Source of the DNA: Phycisphaerales bacterium
GTDB taxonomy: Bacteria > Planctomycetota > Phycisphaerae > Tepidisphaerales > Tepidisphaeraceae
Reading direction: 5' to 3'
Length of the DNA stretch: 5,822 nt
Assembly: GCA_028288945.1 (NCBI GenBank)
Contig: JAQGHH010000408.1
Coordinates: 1-5,822 of the forward strand
Shown here: piece by piece, positions 4,908-5,822 of the stretch
Layout: the number at the start of each line of letters is the position of its first letter
How positions within the stretch are numbered: the first letter of the stretch is position 1
Notes under the pieces: generated by a model
Database searches by the model: none
What the model was told of the DNA's origin: nothing
Seen by the model: only the letters and a program-made list of their open reading frames with translations
Position numbers and translations under genes: made by a program

Positions 4908-5822
4908 TCACTTCCTGCCATCATCCGCCGCCATCGACGCGCATACGAGTTCGCGGTCATTTCGCCAGAAGACGCAGCGGCCGGCGAACGCCGGATGACA
5001 CCAGAGCACCGGCCGCCCGGCATCCGTGTTGGTCGGCTCGATGAGGTGCGTGCGGCTGGCTTCCCGGTATCCCTTCACGTCCAGGTCCGCGAGGATCAGG
5101 TCGCCGTGCTCGTTGGCCAGCAGGTATCGCGTCCCGGCGTCGCCCAGCGGAATGAGAAACGCGGTCGACCAATTCTGCGGCCCGGCGTCTCCCGCCGTGG
5201 GGGCGAGCGTGTCCCAAACCCGGTCTCCATTTTTCAGCTCGACGCAGCGCAGCTCGCCTTGAATGCAGACGCCATACATGTTGCCTTCGCGGAGGGTGGG
5301 CGGGGTCATGAGGCTGTGGAGGGCCTCGGTCTTCCGCTCGCTTTTTCCGCCGCGTTTCCAGAGGACGGTCGCCTTCGGTTCCTTCGCGTCGAGCTTCATC
5401 ACGAGGCACCCCTCGTTGGCGGAAGAGACCACCAGCAGGTCGCCGAGCTTTTCGTCGTGGCAAAACCGCGGCGTGGTGATCGAGACGCCGTTCTTGATCG
5501 GCCCGTGTTGCTGACGCCAGTAAACCTTTCCGGTTTCCGGGTCGAGGCTGTTGAGCGAATCGGGGCACCAGATGATGAGCTGGCGTGTGCCGCCGGAGTC
5601 GATGATCGTCGGTGGGCAATACCCTGCCGGGTTGGCGGCCAGCGCGGTCCAGATCGTCTTTCCCGATTTCTTGTCGAACGCGGTGACAAGCCCCTGCCCG
5701 CCCGCCGGGTCGGTGCCGCAGGTGAGGACGATCAGCTTGTCGCCGTCCACAAGCGGATGAGCGGCAAATCCCCATATAGGCGTCGGCGCCTTTTCTCCCG
5801 CCAGGTGCTTCGACCAGACCGG
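4908..5822 (-). CDS. PQQ-like beta-propeller repeat protein, C-terminal part (5' end outside window)
   Basis: The minus-strand frame is open from the right edge to a TGA at 4910-4908, giving 304 residues. It shows serial propeller blades with the 'LDxxTGKxxW' signature: VTAFDKKSGKTIW (46-58), LNSLDPETGKVYW (91-102), VMKLDAKEPKATVLW (141-155) and LRCVELKNGDRVW (192-203), and a last strand CVFWRNDRELVCASM near the C-terminus. The start of the visible part (VWSKHLAGEKAPTPIWGFAAHPLVDGDKLIV) is typical of planctomycete PQQ-binding-like or BamB-like propellers. These are usually exported, but the signal region is outside the window. There is no CxxCH haem motif and no sign of the PQQ-ligand residues of true quinoprotein dehydrogenases, so an enzymatic role is not supported; a binding or scaffold role is inferred. 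It converges on the HtrA-like gene and shares the stem-loop at 4841-4889. Confidence 0.88.
   Translation of the reverse strand, partial: PVWSKHLAGEKAPTPIWGFAAHPLVDGDKLIVLTCGTDPAGGQGLVTAFDKKSGKTIWTALAANPAGYCPPTIIDSGGTRQLIIWCPDSLNSLDPETGKVYWRQQHGPIKNGVSITTPRFCHDEKLGDLLVVSSANEGCLVMKLDAKEPKATVLWKRGGKSERKTEALHSLMTPPTLREGNMYGVCIQGELRCVELKNGDRVWDTLAPTAGDAGPQNWSTAFLIPLGDAGTRYLLANEHGDLILADLDVKGYREASRTHLIEPTNTDAGRPVLWCHPAFAGRCVFWRNDRELVCASMAADDGRK

Overview
The window is GC-rich bacterial DNA, most likely from a planctomycete or a close relative. The inference rests on the mix of genes: a secreted prenyltransferase/squalene-oxidase-repeat protein, a PQQ-type beta-propeller protein, an ECF sigma factor with an unlinked-looking membrane anti-sigma, and an HtrA-like PDZ protein. 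Small palindromic repeats in nearly every intergenic gap fit the same picture. No 16S or other marker gene is present, so the taxonomic call is inference.

Layout, left to right: (1) the C-terminal 87 codons of an unrecognised gene (1-264, +); (2) an inverted pair of REP-like palindromes (272-370) between two convergent genes; (3) a secreted alpha/alpha-toroid protein of 410 aa (476-1708, -); (4) a 403-base divergent spacer with heptad repeats at the toroid gene's leader, a 10-bp direct repeat, and a second inverted repeat pair (1964-2061) just before the sigma gene; (5) an ECF sigma factor (2112-2651, +); (6) a spacer with degenerate heptads and a single REP palindrome; (7) a single-pass membrane protein with the shape of an anti-sigma factor (2840-3433, +); (8) a terminator-like hairpin and a second inverted REP pair (3432-3532); (9) an exported HtrA/DegP-like protein with a C-terminal PDZ domain and no recognisable catalytic triad (3576-4829, +); (10) a perfect 20-bp stem built from heptads between convergent genes (4841-4889); (11) the C-terminal 304 codons of a PQQ-like beta-propeller protein (4908-5822, -, running off the right edge).

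The three central genes (sigma, anti-sigma, HtrA-like) lie in one direction and plausibly form an envelope-signalling module. A membrane anti-sigma would hold the sigma factor, and an exported PDZ protein with a dead protease fold could sense periplasmic peptides. This is analogous in layout, but not demonstrated in mechanism, to RpoE/RseA with DegS. The flanking toroid and propeller genes are separately transcribed.

The most unusual content is the HtrA-like pseudoprotease and two kinds of small repeat. One kind is GTGG-footed palindromes in inverted pairs whose stems vary by compensating changes. The other is degenerate 7-nt repeats at three separate gene boundaries. I see no rRNA, tRNA, CRISPR array, transposase gene or phage gene.
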